From positions 1 to 6,424 of the forward strand of contig JALOBQ010000056.1 in assembly GCA_023228185.1 (NCBI GenBank): a DNA stretch of 6,424 nucleotides. Direction: 5' to 3'. A model generated the notes under the pieces. That model was not told the origin of the DNA. It was given only the letters and a program-made list of their open reading frames with translations, and did not search any database. This document shows, in pieces, positions 5,684-6,424 of the stretch; positions within the stretch are counted from its first letter, which is position 1, and each line of letters begins with the position of its first letter. A program made the translations under genes and the position numbers. Source of the DNA: Candidatus Omnitrophota bacterium. GTDB taxonomy: Bacteria > Omnitrophota > Gorgyraeia > Gygaellales > Profunditerraquicolaceae.

Positions 5684-6079
5684 TTACCAAACGTATCCGA
5701 TTACTTCGCCGCCTAAATTCTGCTCTCTGGCGTCCTTATCCGAGATTACTCCCTTAGAAGTGGAAATAATCGCCAGGCCCCTGCCGCGTAAAACAGAAGG
5801 TACCTTTTTCTTGGGCACATAAACCCGCAAACCCGGTTTAGAGATTCTTTTGATATTGCGGATCGCCGGCTTACCTGCGACATACTTAAGGTAAACTCTG
5901 GCTAAACCCTGTTTCTTGTCTTCAATCTCTTTAAAATTATCAATGTATTCGCTCTTCTTAAGAATATCTAAAATAGCCCTGATATTATTGGAAGCCGGAA
6001 CATCTACCGTATCACGTTTGACCATGATCGCGTTACGAATGATCGTAAAAACATCTGCTATTAAATCCGTCCTTGACAT
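5684..6079 (-). CDS. rpsH: 30S ribosomal protein S8 (uS8)
   Basis: Complete 131-residue S8, the standard length. The N-terminal domain starts MSRTDLIADVFTIIRNAIMV and includes VDVPASN (25-31). The C-terminal domain has KRISKPGLRVYV (77-88), the signature GLAIISTSKGVISDKDAR and the ending GGEVIGYVW. uS8 is an early-binding protein of the central domain of 16S rRNA. In E. coli it also represses the spc operon by binding mRNA near rplE, but that control region would lie outside this window. The ATG has an unusual G-run, GGGGG, only 4 bases upstream (6084-6088), rather than a canonical AAGGAG. The gene follows rpsN by 17 bases and precedes rplF. Identification is secure. Confidence 0.98.
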   Translation of the reverse strand: MSRTDLIADVFTIIRNAIMVKRDTVDVPASNNIRAILDILKKSEYIDNFKEIEDKKQGLARVYLKYVAGKPAIRNIKRISKPGLRVYVPKKKVPSVLRGRGLAIISTSKGVISDKDAREQNLGGEVIGYVW

Positions 6080-6096
6080 TTAACCCCCGTTTTTTT

Positions 6097-6282
6097 CTAC
6101 CAACTAGCCTTCTTAATCCCTGGAATCAGACCCTGCCAAGCCAACTCTCTGAAGCATATACGGCAAAGCTTGAACCTTCTTAAATATCCGCCGCTTCTAC
6201 CGCAAATAGTGCAGCGGTTATATTTACGCGTAGAGAATTTTGCCGGCCTTTTCCATCTCGCTAACTGTGAATTCTTTGCCAT
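6097..6282 (-). CDS. rpsN: 30S ribosomal protein S14, zinc-binding type Z (uS14)
   Basis: Complete 61-residue short S14 of the C+ type: MAKNSQLARWKRPAKFSTRKYNR, then the zinc ribbon with Cys24, Cys27, Cys40 and Cys43 (CTICG and CRICF), and the near-invariant ending FRELAWQGLIPGIKKASW. The longer zinc-free S14 of about 100 residues found in E. coli is not what is encoded here. uS14 lies in the 30S head with S3 and S10 and is needed for late assembly. AAGGA at 6290-6294, part of a doubled AAGGATAAGG, gives good initiation 7-8 bases upstream. The gene sits 37 bases after rplE and 17 before rpsH, the standard order. Some genomes add a zinc-free copy (sometimes called rpsN2) elsewhere; this cannot be judged here. 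Confidence 0.98.
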   Translation of the reverse strand: MAKNSQLARWKRPAKFSTRKYNRCTICGRSGGYLRRFKLCRICFRELAWQGLIPGIKKASW

Positions 6283-6319
6283 TTTTTATTCCTTATCCTT
6301 CTTGATTAAAAAAATCCGT

Positions 6320-6424
6320 TTATTTCTGTTCATTCTGACGGGAAAAAGGCATCCCGAAACATTCCAATAATAACTTCGCCTGCTCTTTATTTTTAACGTT
6401 TTTGATCACGAAAGTAATATCCAT
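6320..6424 (-). CDS. rplE: 50S ribosomal protein L5 (uL5), C-terminal 34 residues
   Basis: Partial gene running in from the right edge. The last 34 codons read MDITFVIKNVKNKEQAKLLL followed by ECFGMPFSRQNEQK and TAA. This matches the L5 C-terminus, normally GMDITIVTTAK...EEA..LL...GMPF. The ATG at the very edge (6424-6422) is therefore the internal methionine of the GMDI motif and not the start codon. uL5 binds 5S rRNA with L18 and forms the inter-subunit bridge to S13, which is encoded at the other end of this window. The tail after GMPF is a little longer than in many homologues, which end two or three residues later. Its position just upstream of rpsN agrees with the standard spc operon. 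Confidence 0.93.
   Translation of the reverse strand: MDITFVIKNVKNKEQAKLLLECFGMPFSRQNEQK

Noticed and set aside
6170..6370. Plus-strand open frame over rpsN and the end of rplE
   Set aside because: It overlaps two confidently recognised minus-strand genes and encodes a low-information hydrophobic peptide.
6422..6424. ATG at the right edge as the start of a small gene of 34 codons
   Set aside because: The peptide matches the C-terminus of L5 from its GMDI motif onward, so this methionine is internal to rplE.
1..6424. Mobile element, CRISPR array, tRNA or new defence-type system
   Set aside because: Every stretch is accounted for by core translation and secretion genes with gaps of at most 37 bases; no long repeats, transposase, spacer pattern or tRNA-like fold was seen.

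Overview
The window is one unbroken stretch of a bacterial spc/alpha-type ribosomal protein operon, read entirely on the minus strand. In transcription order, from the high coordinates down, it carries rplE (3' end only), rpsN, rpsH, rplF, rplR, rpsE, rplO, secY, adk, map, infA, rpmJ, rpsM and rpsK (5' part only). No gene on the plus strand is credible. No gap between genes exceeds 37 bases, so there is no long non-coding stretch to describe, and I see no promoter or terminator I would defend. The true operon promoter and end lie outside the window.

Organism: a bacterium using the standard code (TAA, TAG and TGA all act as stops), with moderate GC and AAGGA/GGAG-type ribosome binding sites. 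The insertion of adk-map-infA-rpmJ between secY and rpsM is the arrangement seen in Gram-positives and many other phyla, not the E. coli one. rpmD (L30) is missing from its usual slot between rpsE and rplO, and L15 carries a lysine-rich N-terminal extension of about 50 residues. A deep-branching or uncultivated phylum (for example in the Omnitrophota/PVC or Elusimicrobiota direction) is a guess from overall protein flavour only. The sequence does not fix the phylum.

Layout: 6424-4301 encodes ribosomal proteins L5, S14, S8, L6, L18 and S5. 4297-3707 is L15, overlapping secY by 8 bases. 3714-978 is the non-ribosomal core of SecY translocon channel, adenylate kinase and methionine aminopeptidase, joined by stop/start overlaps (TAATG and ATGA). 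975-1 is initiation factor IF-1 followed by L36, S13 and S11, the start of the alpha block, which normally continues with rpsD, rpoA and rplQ.

Together the genes couple ribosome assembly (both subunits), translation initiation, removal of the initiator methionine, membrane protein export and adenylate balance in one transcript. This is ordinary core genome and I found no new biological system. The points worth a second look cluster at the rpsE/rplO junction: the missing L30 gene, the extended L15 and a small set of mutually exclusive inverted repeats over the rplO ribosome binding site.
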